Shown one piece after another: positions 46,890 to 47,475 of a stretch of 47,475 nt of DNA (position 1 is its first letter; each line of letters opens with the position of its first letter). The notes beneath the pieces are model-generated. The model ran no database searches and was not told the DNA's origin. It saw nothing but the letters and a program-made list of their open reading frames with translations. The position numbers and the translations under genes are program-made. The DNA comes from Laspinema palackyanum D2a (GTDB taxonomy: Bacteria > Cyanobacteriota > Cyanobacteriia > Cyanobacteriales > Laspinemataceae), in NCBI GenBank assembly GCA_025370845.1, contig JAMXFF010000054.1, positions 1 through 47,475 on the forward strand. Reading direction: 5' to 3'.

Positions 46890-47084
46890 ATGACTCAGCA
46901 AAAAACTACCCCGACTCAACCCCCCGTTGTTCAAGATTTACCCGCCGAACCTGAACCGGCCTTTGGATGGACTCAATATGCCGAACGCATCAATGGTCGA
47001 GTTGCCATGATTGCCTTTATCGCATTGCTCCTACTCGAAGCCGTCACCCATCAAGACCTCTTTACCTGGTTAGGATTGCGGTAA
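46890..47084 (+). CDS. High-light-inducible protein (Hlip/Scp)
   Basis: A 64-residue protein with one membrane helix and the chlorophyll-binding Lhc-like motif: AERINGRVAMIAFIALLLLE, where E and N-G-R match E-x-x-N-G-R-x-A-M. A hydrophilic Pro/Gln-rich N-terminus precedes FGWTQYAERINGR. Hlips bind chlorophyll and carotenoid and protect photosystem II assembly under light stress. It begins 5 bases after sdhB, so a two-gene operon is likely. It is followed by the hairpin repeat array. Confidence 0.95.
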   Translation: MTQQKTTPTQPPVVQDLPAEPEPAFGWTQYAERINGRVAMIAFIALLLLEAVTHQDLFTWLGLR

Positions 47085-47104
47085 TTTCATCCCCCAATCG
47101 TACA

Positions 47105-47303
47105 GTTCGTAGTAATGCCTTCAGGCGTTCTCTTCTTTTGTTCGTAGTAACGACTTCAGTCGTTCTCTTCTCCATGTTCGTAGTAACGCCTTCAGGCGTT
47201 ATCTTATCTTCGTTCGTAGTAACGACTTCAGTCGTTCTCTTCTCCATGTTCGTAGTAACGCCTTCAGTCGTTATCCCCGTTTGTAGTAACGACTTCAGTC
47301 GTT
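47105..47303. repeat. Hairpin repeat array, six direct copies
   Basis: Copies of a 25-base unit GTTCGTAGTAACGACTTCAG+TCGTT start at 47105, 47140, 47176, 47212, 47248 and 47279, about 36 bases apart with CT-rich spacers of 10-11 bases. Each holds a short stem. Copies 1 and 3 have GCCT/AGGC, copies 2, 4 and 6 have GACT/AGTC, and copy 5 is a mismatched hybrid. Confidence 0.9.
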
Positions 47304-47403
47304 ATCCCGGACAAAAAACCGGGTTTCTGACCCAGATTTGTTGCTAATTGCGATAAATTCTGTAAAAAAAAACGGTTTCTAACCTCTACGCACTAAGAAA
47401 GAG

Positions 47404-47475
47404 AACGACTGAAGTCGTTACTACGAACTGAAGAAAGAGAACGACTGAAGTCGTTACTACGAACTGAAGAAAGAG
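47404..47475. repeat. Hairpin repeat array, inverted copies at window end
   Basis: Two complete copies of the same 25-base unit lie in reverse orientation (47404-47428 and 47440-47464), 36 bases apart, separated by CTGAAGAAAGAG. The last bases start a further spacer, so the array probably continues beyond the window. Confidence 0.9.

Noticed and set aside
46967-47347. 126-codon ORF overlapping the Hlip gene
   Set aside because: It starts inside the Hlip gene in another frame and runs through the hairpin repeats, giving repetitive valine/phenylalanine-rich sequence.
47105-47475. CRISPR array
   Set aside because: Spacers are only 10-11 bases, similar to each other and CT-rich, copies occur in both orientations, and no cas gene is present.

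Overview
The window is cyanobacterial chromosome. The signs are very frequent GCGATCGC (HIP1) octamers, a Ycf51-family gene, a urea transporter operon behind an NtcA-type site, a high-light-inducible (Hlip) protein, a type II NAD(P)H dehydrogenase, and hybrid histidine kinases carrying many PAS and GAF domains. The large kinases, the NB-ARC/TPR protein and the abundance of palindromic dispersed repeats suit a large-genome filamentous cyanobacterium (Oscillatoriales-like). That last step is inference; no rRNA is present to place it.

Layout. (1) 1-8.0 kb is an accessory, conflict-type region. It holds the 3' tip of an IS630-type transposase, a small membrane protein divergent from a 1403-residue HTH-NB-ARC-TPR STAND protein with eleven nearly identical TPR units, a Uma2-type nuclease-fold gene, and an AbiEi/AbiEii-like pair. 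(2) 8.1-18 kb is mostly housekeeping: ycf51, sufU, an orphan C5-cytosine methyltransferase, an FKBP isomerase, a phasin-like protein, a zinc-ribbon membrane protein, an acyltransferase, an HtrA/Deg protease, a GGDEF cyclase, an orphan HAMP histidine kinase and tRNA-Thr(CGT). (3) 18.1-28.1 kb is a urea locus: ureE-ureF-ureG, then urtABCDE, a repeat-rich spacer, and ureD-ureA-ureB. The catalytic subunit gene ureC is absent. (4) 28.2-31.7 kb has NDH-2, a STAS protein and an NlpC/P60 endopeptidase. (5) 32.1-45.5 kb is a same-strand signalling island: two giant hybrid kinases, a REC-kinase, a REC-GGDEF cyclase and another REC-kinase. (6) 45.8-47.1 kb has sdhB followed at once by a Hlip gene, then a hairpin repeat array that runs off the window.

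How the parts work together. In the urea locus, UrtABCDE imports urea, UreAB are the small urease subunits and UreDEFG insert nickel; the NtcA-like site before urtA ties import to nitrogen status. In the signalling island the only visible output domain is a diguanylate cyclase, so phosphotransfer probably ends in c-di-GMP or in a regulator encoded elsewhere.

Most notable: the near-identical TPR array; a cold-shock-like domain in frame directly behind the stop codon of the same gene; helically phased repeats in the divergent promoter of that gene; a 380-bp element with 21-bp inverted ends inside the urea locus; and a terminal hairpin array with compensatory changes in its stems.
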